Below are positions 8,819-18,201 of a DNA stretch of 51,585 nt, one piece after another. Under the pieces are notes generated by a model. That model made no database searches, was not told the DNA's origin, and was given only the letters and a program-made list of their open reading frames with translations. The stretch is from NCBI GenBank assembly GCA_947450165.1, contig CANFUJ010000003.1, positions 1 to 51,585 on the forward strand. Direction: 5' to 3'. The position numbers were made by a program, and so were the translations under genes. Source of the stretch: Chitinophagaceae bacterium. GTDB taxonomy: Bacteria > Bacteroidota > Bacteroidia > Chitinophagales > Chitinophagaceae. Each line of letters begins with the position of its first letter. Positions within the stretch are counted from its first letter, which is position 1.

Positions 8819-10336
8819 ATGAATAATAAAAAAATAGCCTTAGTAATTATGGATGGTTGGGGACTTGGGAAAGTAAAAGAAAGTGATGCCATACAACACG
8901 CAAATGTTCCATTTGTAACCAGTTTGTATAAAAAATATCCCAATACTACTTTGATAACCTGTGGCGAAGAAGTAGGATTACCTGCGGGACAGATGGGTAA
9001 TAGTGAAGTTGGGCATTTGAATTTAGGCGCTGGACGTATTGTATATCAAGAGTTAGAACGCATCAATGTGGCCATCAAAAACCATACTATCGAAGAAAAC
9101 AATACTTTTAAAGCGGCAATAAATGAAGCAAAAAACAACAACAAAACACTTCACTTATTGGGTTTGGTTAGTGATGGAGGTGTTCATGCGCATATCAATC
9201 ATTTAAAAGCAATTTTGTCCATCTGTAAAGAAAATGGATTAACGGACGTGTTGGTACATGCGTTTACAGATGGAAGGGATACTGATCCTAAATCTGGGGT
9301 AGAATTCATCAAAGACTTACAAAATCATATGAAGATATCTACTGGAAAAATTGCTACAATTACGGGAAGATATTATGCAATGGATAGAGATAAAAGATGG
9401 GAAAGGGTGAAAATTGCTTATGATGCTTTGGTAAATGGATTGGGAAATAAAACCATTGATTTTGAAGCCGCAATACAAGATTCTTATAACAATGGTATAA
9501 GTGATGAATTTTTAATGCCGATGATAAATGGCAACATTGAAAAAACAACCATTTCACCAGATGATGTGGTAATCAGTTTTAATTTCAGAACAGATAGATG
9601 CCGCGAAATTACTGAGGTGCTTACTCAAATTGAAATTCCTGAGTTTGAAATGAAACCTTTGAAATTACATTATACCACCATGACTCAATACGATCATTCA
9701 TTTAAAAATGTGCACGTGATTTTTGAAAATGATGATTTAAAAAATACACTTGGAGAAGTATTAGCTACAAATGGTAAAACACAAGTTAGAATGGCGGAAA
9801 CGGAAAAATATCCGCATGTAAGTTTCTTTTTTAGTGGCGGCAGAGAAAAGCCATTTGAAGGGGAAAAACGCATCATGATTCCATCTCCAAAAGTAGCCAC
9901 TTACGATTTAAAGCCTGAAATGAGTGCTATTGAACTTACAGATGCTGCGGTAAAAGAAATTGCAGAAAACAAACCAGATTTCATTTGTTTAAATTTTGCA
10001 AATGCAGATATGGTAGGCCATACCGGTGTTTGGAATGCTGTGATAAAAGCAGTTGAAACGGTAGACCAATGTGTTGAAAAAGTAATATCTGCAACATTAG
10101 AAGAAGACTATACCATTTTCCTAACGGCAGATCATGGAAATGCAGATTATGAAATCAATGCAGATGGCACGCCCAATACAGCTCATACAGTTAACCCTGT
10201 TCCTTTGTTTATAATAGACAACCATTGGAACGGACAAATTAAATCGGGCAAACTTGGAGATATTGCACCAACCATTTTGCACATGATGGATATTGAGATA
10301 CCAGAAGAAATGAAGGGGGAGGTTTTGACGAAATAA
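8819..10336 (+). CDS. gpmI: 2,3-bisphosphoglycerate-independent phosphoglycerate mutase
   Basis: GpmI interconverts 3- and 2-phosphoglycerate in glycolysis without the bisphosphate cofactor. The 505-residue protein belongs to the alkaline phosphatase superfamily. The first metal ligand D12 lies in VIMDGWG, and the catalytic serine S62 in GQMGNSEVGHLNLGAGR. The substrate loop DGRDTDPKSG and the second metal site (ADMVGHTG and TADHGNADYE) follow. Length is normal. It is transcribed alone. Directly after its stop the sequence becomes a 9-bp-period repeat block. Confidence 0.97.
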   Translation: MNNKKIALVIMDGWGLGKVKESDAIQHANVPFVTSLYKKYPNTTLITCGEEVGLPAGQMGNSEVGHLNLGAGRIVYQELERINVAIKNHTIEENNTFKAAINEAKNNNKTLHLLGLVSDGGVHAHINHLKAILSICKENGLTDVLVHAFTDGRDTDPKSGVEFIKDLQNHMKISTGKIATITGRYYAMDRDKRWERVKIAYDALVNGLGNKTIDFEAAIQDSYNNGISDEFLMPMINGNIEKTTISPDDVVISFNFRTDRCREITEVLTQIEIPEFEMKPLKLHYTTMTQYDHSFKNVHVIFENDDLKNTLGEVLATNGKTQVRMAETEKYPHVSFFFSGGREKPFEGEKRIMIPSPKVATYDLKPEMSAIELTDAAVKEIAENKPDFICLNFANADMVGHTGVWNAVIKAVETVDQCVEKVISATLEEDYTIFLTADHGNADYEINADGTPNTAHTVNPVPLFIIDNHWNGQIKSGKLGDIAPTILHMMDIEIPEEMKGEVLTK

Positions 10337-10337
10337 A

Positions 10338-10443
10338 AAAGGTTTGTGAGGTTTGAGAGGTTTGTGAGGTTCAAAACGTTCAAGTAGGGGTTGAATATTT
10401 TCAACCCTTACAAAAATTCATCCTTTGCGGGCTTTGCGTGAAA
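10338..10443 (+). repeat. mosaic 9-bp-period repeat block A with hairpin
   Basis: From 10341 the sequence reads in 9-bp steps: ggtttgtga, ggtttgaga, ggtttgtga, ggttcaaaa. It then forms a hairpin at 10384-10411 with 12-bp arms (GTAGGGGTTGAA and TTCAACCCTTAC, one G-U pair, loop tatt). It ends with a tcctttgcgggctttgcg module. The same modules recur in blocks B to E of the window. Confidence 0.8.
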
Positions 10444-10458
10444 CAAAAAACAAAAACG

Positions 10459-10896
10459 ATGATAAAAAAATCAATCTTCTTCCTTGGAATTGTATTTATT
10501 GCCATACAATTTTACCCACGAAACAATAATAATGTTGCAAAAAATAGCAGCACCTATACGTTAGCGTTATCAGAAACTACATCCGATAGTGTATTACAAA
10601 TTTTTAAAACCAGTTGTTATGATTGTCATAGCAACAATAGTGTTTATCCATGGTACACCAACATCCAACCCTTTTCATGGTGGATAAATCATCACATCTA
10701 CGAGGGCAAAGAATCATTAAATTTTGATGAATGGGGAACGTACACCTTAAAGAAAAAAAATCACGTACTCCATGAGATTGAAGAGCAAATTCAAAAAGGG
10801 GAAATGCCATTAGAATCTTACACATTGATTCATAAAAATGCGGTATTAACAGAGCCGCAAAAAAAATTGATTTTTGATTGGGTGAAGAGGAATTAA
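10459..10896 (+). CDS. haem-binding domain protein (cytochrome-like)
   Basis: The ATG at 10459 is chosen; an in-frame GTG at 10438 lies inside a repeat module and is unlikely. The 145-residue protein has an N-terminal membrane anchor (residues 4-19) and one haem attachment motif C53-x-x-C56-H57 in the context TSCYDCHSNNSVYPWY. The following WINHHIYEGKESLNFDEW region and the late M-P pair (KGEMPLESY) match the Bacteroidota haem-binding domain family, where the Met would be the second axial ligand. It should face the periplasm. Partner and redox role are unknown. Confidence 0.88.
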   Translation: MIKKSIFFLGIVFIAIQFYPRNNNNVAKNSSTYTLALSETTSDSVLQIFKTSCYDCHSNNSVYPWYTNIQPFSWWINHHIYEGKESLNFDEWGTYTLKKKNHVLHEIEEQIQKGEMPLESYTLIHKNAVLTEPQKKLIFDWVKRN

Positions 10897-10926
10897 GAGA
10901 ATAGCCCCCAACCCTTCCCAAGATAT

Positions 10927-10967
10927 GTTCAAGAGGTTCAATGAGTTCAAGAGGTTCAATAAGTTAG
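10927..10967 (+). repeat. 9-bp-period repeat block B, first part
   Basis: Four tandem 9-mers (gttcaagag, gttcaatga, gttcaagag, gttcaataa) are followed by gttag. This is the left part of the 362-bp non-coding gap between the haem-binding gene and the sigma factor gene. Confidence 0.85.
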
Positions 10968-11018
10968 CGCAATTCTGAAGTTCATGATAATCTATTCATT
11001 CAAAAGTTTCATAAAGCA

Positions 11019-11065
11019 AAAATGGAAAATACTTCCAACCGTTAAGCCATTAATCCAGCGAAGCT
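11019..11065 (-). repeat. inverted copy of the 'cttcgctgg...ggttggaagt...tttcca' module
   Basis: Read on the minus strand, this stretch gives cttcgctggattaatggc, a short spacer and ggttggaag followed by ttttccattt. It aligns with 32428-32479 on the plus strand, which reads cttcgctggtttaatag, then ggttggaagtgatttccat. The same gene-free module is therefore present twice in opposite orientation. Confidence 0.7.
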
Positions 11066-11162
11066 CTTTAAAACTTTCATGTTTTACGTTAGGACGCGGA
11101 AGAATTGAAACAAGCAAAGGCATCCGTTTTTTTTAGAAAAGGATTTTAAATGAAAAATAATT

Positions 11163-11203
11163 CCAACCTTTTGAACGCATTGAACGCATTGAACCTTTTG
11201 AAC
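11163..11203 (-). repeat. 9-bp-period repeat block B, second part (minus strand)
   Basis: On the minus strand this reads gttcaaaag, gttcaatgc, gttcaatgc, gttcaaaag and then gttgg. It is the same 9-mer family as the first part of block B but in the opposite orientation. Nothing else was recognised in the 10897-11258 gap. Confidence 0.85.
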
Positions 11204-11258
11204 ATTTCAAATGTCTTTTTCCAAATTTTATCCTTACATTTAGTAAAATAATTTTTCC

Positions 11259-11816
11259 ATGACAGAAGAAGAATTACTTGATGGCAGTAAAAAAAATAAT
11301 GCTGTTGCACAGGAGTTTTTGTATCAAAAATACAGTCCAAAAATGCTGGGCGTTTGCTATCGTATTGCAAAAAGTAAAATGGATGCAGAAGATATGTTAC
11401 AAGAAGGATTTATAAAAGTATTTTCACAGCTACACCAATATCAAAATTCAGGTTCTTTTGAAGGTTGGATTAGAAGAATTATTGTAAACACATGCATTAA
11501 TGTACTCAAAAAAAACAAGCGATTTTCGGATTGTGTAGATATTTCATTTGCAGAAAATTTACACAGTTTAGAGAAAAACATCCCTTCTATTATTCAATCC
11601 AAACAAATTGTAGAATGTATTCGTTTATTGCCGATTGGATATCGTACGGTTTTAAACCTTTATGCCATTGAAGGATACTCGCATAAAGAAATTGGAGACC
11701 TCCTGGATATTCAAGAAAGCTCAAGCAGGAGTCAATATTTTAGAGCAAAAGCTATGCTTGAATTGGTGTTGATAAAAAATGGTATTTTAGATCAAACAAA
11801 AAAAGAATTGGCATGA
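11259..11816 (+). CDS. ECF-family RNA polymerase sigma factor
   Basis: This 185-residue protein has sigma region 2 at about residues 18-90 (YQKYSPKMLGVCYRIAKSKMDAEDMLQEGF, with the core-binding DAEDMLQE signature). Region 4 lies at about 120-175 (LPIGYRTVLNLYAIEGYSHKEIGDLL, with its helix-turn-helix). It lacks regions 1 and 3, as expected for ECF factors. Its TGA overlaps the ATG of the next gene (ATGA), so the two are translationally coupled. The downstream protein is probably its membrane regulator. The target promoters are unknown. Confidence 0.95.
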   Translation: MTEEELLDGSKKNNAVAQEFLYQKYSPKMLGVCYRIAKSKMDAEDMLQEGFIKVFSQLHQYQNSGSFEGWIRRIIVNTCINVLKKNKRFSDCVDISFAENLHSLEKNIPSIIQSKQIVECIRLLPIGYRTVLNLYAIEGYSHKEIGDLLDIQESSSRSQYFRAKAMLELVLIKNGILDQTKKELA

Positions 11817-13027
11817 TGGAGCATTTTTCAACAGACCAATTTGAATCATTTTTAAAATCTTCTACAGAAAATTTTAAAATGCAACCGTCTGCGCGTGTAT
11901 GGAATAGCCTTTTCAATAAAATGCATCCAGGTAGTCGTTTTCCATCTATAAGCACTTCGATTTTGTTTTTCTTTTTATTTTGTTTTTTAGGTTCTAATAA
12001 AAATAATTTATCTAAAGAAATATTTAAAACATCAACGCAAATTTCAAAAATTAATAAAAAGAAAAATATCTCATCTATTACAAATCTTCAAACAAAAATA
12101 AACAAAACAAAATCTGATAAAATTCAGTCCCAATCTATTACAGGCAGTGTCGAATCCAATTTTTCAGATGACATAATTTTAAATAAAACTATCGATTCAA
12201 ACAAAAATTCTACTTCAGAAATATGTGTAATTAAAAATGAAAACAAAGCAGATAAACAATGGCAAGAATATGATTTGATAAAAAACATTGGGCAACATTT
12301 TATTTATTTAATTCACCATAAAGATTTTGATAAAAATGAAATTAATGTTGTAAAAGTCAATGAAAAAAGAAACCAATTTTCATATCAGATTTATGCAACG
12401 CCATCTATGAATTACCGTTATGACAACAATACTAATATACAAAACCCAATTGATAGCAATAAAGGCAATCTGCATTTAAATTTAGAAGCTGGCGGTGCCA
12501 TAATAATGAATGTATCTAAAACCATTCGGATAAAAGCTGGTATGCAATTGAATTTCAGCCAATTGGAAAATAATGCTACAACTAACAATAACGATAAATC
12601 TGATGCTACTAAGATGTATAATTCTGTTGCAATGGTTAACAATAAATTCAACAATACTTCTAATATTTTCAAAAACACCACATATCAAGTTTCTATTCCA
12701 ATTGGTACAGAATTTGAAATCATGAGTCATAATAAATTGAAATGGTTTGCTGGTGCAACTATTCAACCCAGTTATTTATTTGTAAACAACGACCAATCAG
12801 TTTTTACAGAATTAAATAATCAAGTATATCAACAGTCGATGATGCGCGAATGGAACGTAAACTCGAGCATTGAAACGTTTATAAACTATGATTTAAAAAA
12901 CAATATTGAATTAAATGTTGGTCCCCAAATCAGGTATCAATTTTTATCCACGTATAAAAATGCATACCAGCAAAATGAACGCTTGTATCAATTTGGACTT
13001 AAAATTGGTATTTGTAAAAAATTATAG
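11813..13027 (+). CDS. probable anti-sigma-like N-terminus fused to an outer-membrane-type beta-barrel
   Basis: This 404-residue protein starts with about 45 polar residues containing FKMQPSARVWNSLFNKMHPG. A single membrane helix follows (about 46-61), then a long Ser/Asn/Lys-rich linker (about 62-185). From about residue 188 alternating strands begin (FSYQIYATPSMNYRY) and continue to the end in the style of a small outer-membrane barrel. The gene overlaps the sigma factor by 4 bp. In Bacteroidota such pairs often form ECF sigma/anti-sigma units, so the N-terminus may hold the sigma factor at the inner membrane. The barrel-like C-terminus is unusual for that role. Both halves are inferred from layout. 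Confidence 0.65.
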   Translation: MMEHFSTDQFESFLKSSTENFKMQPSARVWNSLFNKMHPGSRFPSISTSILFFFLFCFLGSNKNNLSKEIFKTSTQISKINKKKNISSITNLQTKINKTKSDKIQSQSITGSVESNFSDDIILNKTIDSNKNSTSEICVIKNENKADKQWQEYDLIKNIGQHFIYLIHHKDFDKNEINVVKVNEKRNQFSYQIYATPSMNYRYDNNTNIQNPIDSNKGNLHLNLEAGGAIIMNVSKTIRIKAGMQLNFSQLENNATTNNNDKSDATKMYNSVAMVNNKFNNTSNIFKNTTYQVSIPIGTEFEIMSHNKLKWFAGATIQPSYLFVNNDQSVFTELNNQVYQQSMMREWNVNSSIETFINYDLKNNIELNVGPQIRYQFLSTYKNAYQQNERLYQFGLKIGICKKL

Positions 13028-13071
13028 GATTATACATTCATCATGCGTCACAAAAGAATTAATTTTACGCA

Positions 13072-13638
13072 ATGCGGAACTTTACTATTATCATCATTCT
13101 TGTTAGTCTAATTGCGTCTTGTTCACAGAAAAAATCTGAAAAATTAACTATAGAAGAATCAGACTCTGAATCAAGTTTTTTTCCTGTTGGCAGTTATTTA
13201 TTGGGAGATATTTCATCCATAAAACAAAACGGAATCAGCCCTAAATACTTTCATGTAAAGAATGGAATTTCGGATAGTTCATTCTTGCAAATTCAAAACA
13301 TCGAATCTAATTTATCCGATTTCTTATCTCCAATGATTGATTCAACAAACATGGGTGCTTGGGTTAAAGAATCTAAATTTTACGACGAAAGCATTGCATC
13401 TTTTACATTAAGTTATGATGTGCAAAAAGATTACTTCGATAAAACAGCTTGGAGAAAATGGGATGTATACGTTGATCCAGAATCACAAAAAGTAAATCGA
13501 ATATTTTTGGTAAAAAACATTTCCGATTCCACGATAGCACAACTTACTTGGATACCAAATTCATACGCAAAGATTGTAATTATAAACAATCAAAATTCAT
13601 CCGTAGTTGAAGAGAAAACATTTATTTGGAATTATTAA
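13072..13638 (+). CDS. lipoprotein, function unknown
   Basis: This 188-residue protein has a lipoprotein signal with lipobox IASC and acylated C17. The mature part is acidic at first (EESDSESS) and then beta-rich, with WRKWDVYVDPESQKVNRIFLVK near residues 125-146. It starts 45 bp after the barrel gene and ends 6 bp before uvrC, so it may share a transcript with both. A sequence close to a Bacteroidota -7 box (taattttacg) lies just before the ATG. The family is not recognised. Confidence 0.75.
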   Translation: MRNFTIIIILVSLIASCSQKKSEKLTIEESDSESSFFPVGSYLLGDISSIKQNGISPKYFHVKNGISDSSFLQIQNIESNLSDFLSPMIDSTNMGAWVKESKFYDESIASFTLSYDVQKDYFDKTAWRKWDVYVDPESQKVNRIFLVKNISDSTIAQLTWIPNSYAKIVIINNQNSSVVEEKTFIWNY

Positions 13639-13644
13639 TCCACT

Positions 13645-15447
13645 ATGACGAAAACTGAATTTTTAGAAGTTTCTTCTCGAATCCCTAGCTTGCCAGGCAT
13701 ATATAAATACTTTGATAAAAACGAAGTGCTTATCTATGTTGGAAAAGCAAAGCATCTAAAAAAAAGAATCAGTAGTTATTTCAATAAAAACATACCTAAC
13801 CAAAAAACAATTGAGCTTGTTAAAAAAATTTGCAGAATAGAATATACCATTGTAGACAATGAAGCAGATGCTTTTTTTTTAGAGAACTCTTTGATTAAAG
13901 AATATCTACCGCAATACAACATCAATTTAAAAGATGATAAAACATACCCCCACCTAGTCATTAAAAATGAAAACTTTCCGCGAGTCTTTTTTACTCGAAA
14001 AGTTTATAAGAATAACGACTTTTATTTTGGGCCTTATACTTCTATTGCGAATGTGAAAGAAATGCTCGATTTTATAAAAATATTTTTTCCTTTACGAACA
14101 TGCACATTGAATTTAAATCAAGCAAATATTGAAAAGAAAAAATTTAAAGTTTGTCTTGAATATCATCTTGGAAATTGTAAAGGCCCATGTGAAGCTTTGC
14201 AAACAAAAGCTGAATACGATGAAGGGTTAGACCGATTAAAAGCCATGTTAAAAGGGAATTTAAGCCCTTTAATGCAGCATCTAAAAGAATTACAAAAACA
14301 TCACATTGAATTGTTGGAGTTTGAAAAAGCGTCTGTTATTCAACAAAAAATTGAAAACCTTCAAACATTTAAAGCCAAATCAACCGTAGTAAATACTAAG
14401 ACAGGAACAGTAGATGTATTTACCATTTTAGAAGAAGGCAATGTGGCTTATGTAAATTATTTAGCGGTTAATGATGGCAGTATTTATAGAACCAAAACGA
14501 TTACAATAGAAAAAAAATTAGAAGAATCTCCTGCTGAAATTCTAACGTTTGCGGTTGCACAATTGCGTCAATCTTTTAATAGTGAAGCAAAAGAATTGAT
14601 TTTACCATTTCCTATTCATTATCCTGAAGCAAATATTTTAATTACAATTCCTAAAGCAGGTGACAAAAAAAAGTTGCTCGATTTGTCTCAAAAAAATGTG
14701 GATTATTTTATAGACGAAATCAGGCGAAATAAAATGCTGCATCTTGAAGAAAAATCCAGTGATGAAGTGGAAGCGATATTGCATCAGTTACAAAATGATT
14801 TAAATTTAGAAAGCTTGCCTTTGCATGTAGAATGTTTTGACAACTCCAATCTACATGGTACAAACGCAGTAGCTGCAATGGTTTGTTTTAAAAATGGTTT
14901 GCCTAGCAAAGGGGATTATCGACATTTTAATATAAAAACTGTAGAAGGCATAGACGATTTTGCTTCAATGAAAGAAGTGGTTTTTAGGCGCTATAAAAGA
15001 TTGGTTGATGAAAATAAACAACTACCTAATCTGGTGATAATTGATGGCGGAAAAGGGCAGTTAAACGCCGCTATGGAAAGTATTGTAGAATTAGGGTTAA
15101 CAGGCAAACTTACTTTAGTGGGTTTGGCAAAAAATAAAGAGGAAATTTTCTTTGTTGGCGATTCCGAATCTATTGAGCTTCCTTGGGCTAGTGAAAGTTT
15201 AAAATTAATCCGTCGTATTAGAGATGAAGTACATCGATTTGGCATAACGCATCATCGTCAAAAAAGAAGTAATGCAGCATTTGAAAATGAATTGGAAAAG
15301 ATAAAGGGAATTGGTTCAGCTACTGCTGAAATGTTACTTAAAAAGTATAAATCAGTTAAGAAAATCAAGCAATTAAATCTTGATACATTAACTGAACTAA
15401 TTGGCAAATCAAAAGCAGAATTGGTTTTCAAAAGTTTGCACCAATAA
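13645..15447 (+). CDS. uvrC: excinuclease ABC subunit C
   Basis: UvrC makes both incisions around a DNA lesion in nucleotide excision repair, working with UvrA and UvrB. The 600-residue protein has an N-terminal GIY-YIG nuclease (LPGIYKYF, LIYVGKAKHLKKRI). A Cys-rich stretch (CLEYHLGNCKGPCEA) and a UVR motif follow near residues 190-235. The C-terminal RNase H-like nuclease begins at HVECFDNSNLHG, with IIDGGKGQL later, and helix-hairpin-helix motifs close the protein (IKGIGSATAEMLLKKYKSV). Length and order are normal. It starts 6 bp after the lipoprotein gene and ends in a shared terminator with gldN. Confidence 0.97.
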   Translation: MTKTEFLEVSSRIPSLPGIYKYFDKNEVLIYVGKAKHLKKRISSYFNKNIPNQKTIELVKKICRIEYTIVDNEADAFFLENSLIKEYLPQYNINLKDDKTYPHLVIKNENFPRVFFTRKVYKNNDFYFGPYTSIANVKEMLDFIKIFFPLRTCTLNLNQANIEKKKFKVCLEYHLGNCKGPCEALQTKAEYDEGLDRLKAMLKGNLSPLMQHLKELQKHHIELLEFEKASVIQQKIENLQTFKAKSTVVNTKTGTVDVFTILEEGNVAYVNYLAVNDGSIYRTKTITIEKKLEESPAEILTFAVAQLRQSFNSEAKELILPFPIHYPEANILITIPKAGDKKKLLDLSQKNVDYFIDEIRRNKMLHLEEKSSDEVEAILHQLQNDLNLESLPLHVECFDNSNLHGTNAVAAMVCFKNGLPSKGDYRHFNIKTVEGIDDFASMKEVVFRRYKRLVDENKQLPNLVIIDGGKGQLNAAMESIVELGLTGKLTLVGLAKNKEEIFFVGDSESIELPWASESLKLIRRIRDEVHRFGITHHRQKRSNAAFENELEKIKGIGSATAEMLLKKYKSVKKIKQLNLDTLTELIGKSKAELVFKSLHQ

Positions 15448-15477
15448 AAAAGCCTTTTCGAAAGAAAAGGCTTTTTT
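15446..15477. terminator. bidirectional intrinsic terminator between uvrC and gldN
   Basis: Perfect 14-bp arms (aaaaaagccttttc and its complement) surround a gaaa loop. The arms end in a T run on both strands. The hairpin overlaps the uvrC stop and lies 21 bp from the gldN stop, so it can end both convergent transcripts. Confidence 0.93.
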
Positions 15478-15497
15478 ATTAAAATATTTTTTTGGAA

Positions 15498-16529
15498 TTA
15501 GTAACTCCATTGATCTTGTTCGTAAGTAAAGATTTTCTCTTTAATGCTTTCACCTTCGAAAAGTTGATGTAGCGGATTTTCTTTTAAGTCTGGATAATTT
15601 TTTATGTCCAAATCTTTTGGATTATCCATTGAACTTTTGATAATTCTACCTGAGAACATTCTACTTTCAAATAATTCTTCCCAACTCATTCTTCCGCCAA
15701 AATTCTTCCCATTGTAAACTTCATACGTAGCAAAAATGGGACGTAAATCTGGGTAGTACAACCAGAATAATGGAGCTGGACCTAAGTCAATTCCACTAGA
15801 AGTTACTACATTTTTTACAGGTGCAATTCCAAGAATTCTCCAAAATAATCTAGAACTTTCTTTATCGAAAATTACTTCTTCTTTTATTTGGAAACGATAA
15901 AAAGAATCTAAATTGATGTCGTTATTTTTCTTTTTTGTACCAATTAAATTACCAGCTGAATCATAGTCAGGCACATCTACTGGGTCACCAACTATTCTTT
16001 TAACCAAATCTGCTTTTGTCATCGGAGTTGTAAATCGGTCATCTACGTTGTCAAATGCAGTGATTTGTTTTGTACTGTCTTGTAATGCTTGGAACAGAAT
16101 TGAAATAAAGCGTTGGTTACCATTATCAGCATCAGCAGAATATGTAAACGTCTGGTTCATTTTTTCTCTTGTATCAATTTCTCTCCAAATTCTATGACGA
16201 TAAACTGCATCATCAGCCCTTAAATGCTCGTATGCCAATGGAGATCTTTCTCTTAAAACAGATGTTTCAACAGCCTCATCAGGACGCAAAGACCTTTTAG
16301 GCATTTTGACAGGTAAACTATCATTTGCTTTTTCTTCTACCACAGCTGCTTTTGGCGCTTCTTCTACTACAGGGTCTTCAGTAGGCGTAGTACTTTGAAT
16401 ATTAGCTTTTGTTTTCTTAGGTGTTGTTCTTTTAGAAGAGGATTTCTTCTTTTTTTGCGCTTCTGCAACATTGCCAATACCGATAAAGATAACAGCTAAA
16501 AATAAGTACTTGAAGATGTTGATTTTCAT
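15498..16529 (-). CDS. gldN: type IX secretion / gliding protein GldN
   Basis: GldN is a periplasmic component of the type IX secretion core that forms a ring with GldK under the outer membrane. The 343-residue protein has a signal peptide (about 1-24, ending VAEAQ) and a Lys/Pro-rich linker to about residue 75. The conserved GldN domain follows, with AYEHLRADDAVYRHRIWREIDTREKMNQ, FWRILGIAPVKNV and WLYYPDLRPIFATYEVYN. Length is typical. It is the last gene of the gldKLMN operon, 68 bp after gldM, and ends at a terminator shared with uvrC. Confidence 0.95.
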   Translation of the reverse strand: MKINIFKYLFLAVIFIGIGNVAEAQKKKKSSSKRTTPKKTKANIQSTTPTEDPVVEEAPKAAVVEEKANDSLPVKMPKRSLRPDEAVETSVLRERSPLAYEHLRADDAVYRHRIWREIDTREKMNQTFTYSADADNGNQRFISILFQALQDSTKQITAFDNVDDRFTTPMTKADLVKRIVGDPVDVPDYDSAGNLIGTKKKNNDINLDSFYRFQIKEEVIFDKESSRLFWRILGIAPVKNVVTSSGIDLGPAPLFWLYYPDLRPIFATYEVYNGKNFGGRMSWEELFESRMFSGRIIKSSMDNPKDLDIKNYPDLKENPLHQLFEGESIKEKIFTYEQDQWSY

Positions 16530-16597
16530 ATTAAATTTTAGTTTTTACATTAATTAAAAATGGTAAAACTTTTTTTCGATTCCTAAATAAATATCTT

Positions 16598-18133
16598 TTA
16601 GTATAGAGTTATTGATTTTGCATCAATTGATCTAACGCCATCAGGACCTTGAACTTTGATATTATCAAAAGTAATCGAAGAACCTGGTCCACATCTTTGT
16701 ACATATTGATTTAAAGATGAAAAATTATTTCCTGTTAATTGTCCTACAGCTGGATTAGGGAAATTTGCACCAGAAAAATAAACAGTTGCACTAACTACAT
16801 TAAATTTCAAATCAAAATCAAAGTTTTCTAAATCTGCACGGCAGAAAGATTGACTTTTAAATTCTACAGACGGCATTCTAGCTTTACCAGAAGCCACTTT
16901 GAAAATTGGATCAGGAATTTTTTTACATCTAAATTCGAAAGTTGTTGCTTTTTTATCTGCATTTACTGTAATGGTTGCTTTTCCTAAAGCAGATACCCTA
17001 ACTACTCTGTTTGATCCATTTCCAGTAATCGTGCCACCAGTCATAGAAACTTGTGTTTTATCCCAACCAGTTGGCGAACCAATTGTGATTGGATTATCTA
17101 CACCAATATAAAACACGTTCATTTTATCAGGCATAACAGCAGCTCCACCTGGAGTACCTACAGTATATTTTACATCAAATGTTTTAGTTTCTACAGTTCC
17201 ATCAGGTTTTGTATAAGTTACATTTACTGGTACAGATCTTGAACCAGAACCACTTGCTACAAATTTAGAACTAGCTCTTCCGTCTTCTGCTAAAGGCATT
17301 GAAGAACCATTAATTGTAATTTTTGGTTGAGCTGCTTTACTGTAAGCACCAACACCTGCAGTAATTTCAACCTCTTCACCTGGCATTACGTAATTAGAAC
17401 TTTGTCCTACCAATGCAGCAAATTGATCGTAAACAACTTTTACTGCACCAACTTGATTATGGCAATAAGTAACAACTTGATTTTCTGCATTTTTCACATT
17501 GTTTTGAAACTTACTTAATAATGTAAGTGCAGCCACTGTTGGCGTCATGTGAAAATATCCATAAGTGAAATCTTTTTCCTTTCCATCTTCTCCAACTGTA
17601 GTGTATTTATCTTCTACTGGAAAAGATTTTTCGAATTCCTTACGAATTTCAGGATCGATGTCTAACATTTTTTTTCTGAATTCTTTAAGTTTAGCTTCGA
17701 ATTCAGGACCTTTATTTTTTCCACCTTTTTCATTTCCAAATAAGCGAGTAGCTGCTTCAAGATCGTCTTTTTTGAATTCTTCAACTTGCTTTCCATCAAC
17801 TTCAACCATTTTAGCACCTGCTTCAGCTTTTAAGTCTGTCTTTAATTGATTGATATAAATATCCATCTCTTCAGACAACTTTTTTGCTAAAATAGCTTTT
17901 TCATTCCAAGGTTTAGCTTTTTCAGCAGTCATTGGATCTTTAAGCTTATTCTCTAAAGAAGTATAGAGTGTTTGATTTGCTGATTTAATATTGCCATTAG
18001 AAGTTATTAAACTTTTGTCTACAACTTCAAATGCATTTAAAATTTGTGATGATACGTTCAATGCCAATAGCGCTGTTAACACCAAGTACATGAGGTTGAT
18101 CATCTTCTGCCGGGGCTCTGCGGGTAAAGCCAT
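16598..18133 (-). CDS. gldM: type IX secretion motor protein GldM
   Basis: GldM spans the periplasm and couples the inner-membrane motor to GldK/GldN. The 511-residue protein has one N-terminal membrane helix (about 12-33) preceded by RQKMINLMYLVLTALLALN. R8 is in the place of the arginine described as essential in Flavobacterium GldM. The long periplasmic part carries helical and Ig-like domains (for example YVMPGEEVEITAGVGAYS) and a C-terminal domain with ARMPSVEFKSQSFCRADLEN. Length matches the family. It lies between gldL and gldN with 68-bp gaps on each side. Confidence 0.96.
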   Translation of the reverse strand: MALPAEPRQKMINLMYLVLTALLALNVSSQILNAFEVVDKSLITSNGNIKSANQTLYTSLENKLKDPMTAEKAKPWNEKAILAKKLSEEMDIYINQLKTDLKAEAGAKMVEVDGKQVEEFKKDDLEAATRLFGNEKGGKNKGPEFEAKLKEFRKKMLDIDPEIRKEFEKSFPVEDKYTTVGEDGKEKDFTYGYFHMTPTVAALTLLSKFQNNVKNAENQVVTYCHNQVGAVKVVYDQFAALVGQSSNYVMPGEEVEITAGVGAYSKAAQPKITINGSSMPLAEDGRASSKFVASGSGSRSVPVNVTYTKPDGTVETKTFDVKYTVGTPGGAAVMPDKMNVFYIGVDNPITIGSPTGWDKTQVSMTGGTITGNGSNRVVRVSALGKATITVNADKKATTFEFRCKKIPDPIFKVASGKARMPSVEFKSQSFCRADLENFDFDLKFNVVSATVYFSGANFPNPAVGQLTGNNFSSLNQYVQRCGPGSSITFDNIKVQGPDGVRSIDAKSITLY

Positions 18134-18201
18134 AACTTGTTATATTAATTTTTTTAAAAAATATTGTTTGGAACTAAATTATATTATGTAAAATGCAATA
18201 A

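Noticed and set aside
10438-10458. GTG start for the haem-binding protein
   Set aside because: The GTG lies in the ctttgcgtgaaa repeat module. The ATG at 10459 gives a normal membrane anchor.
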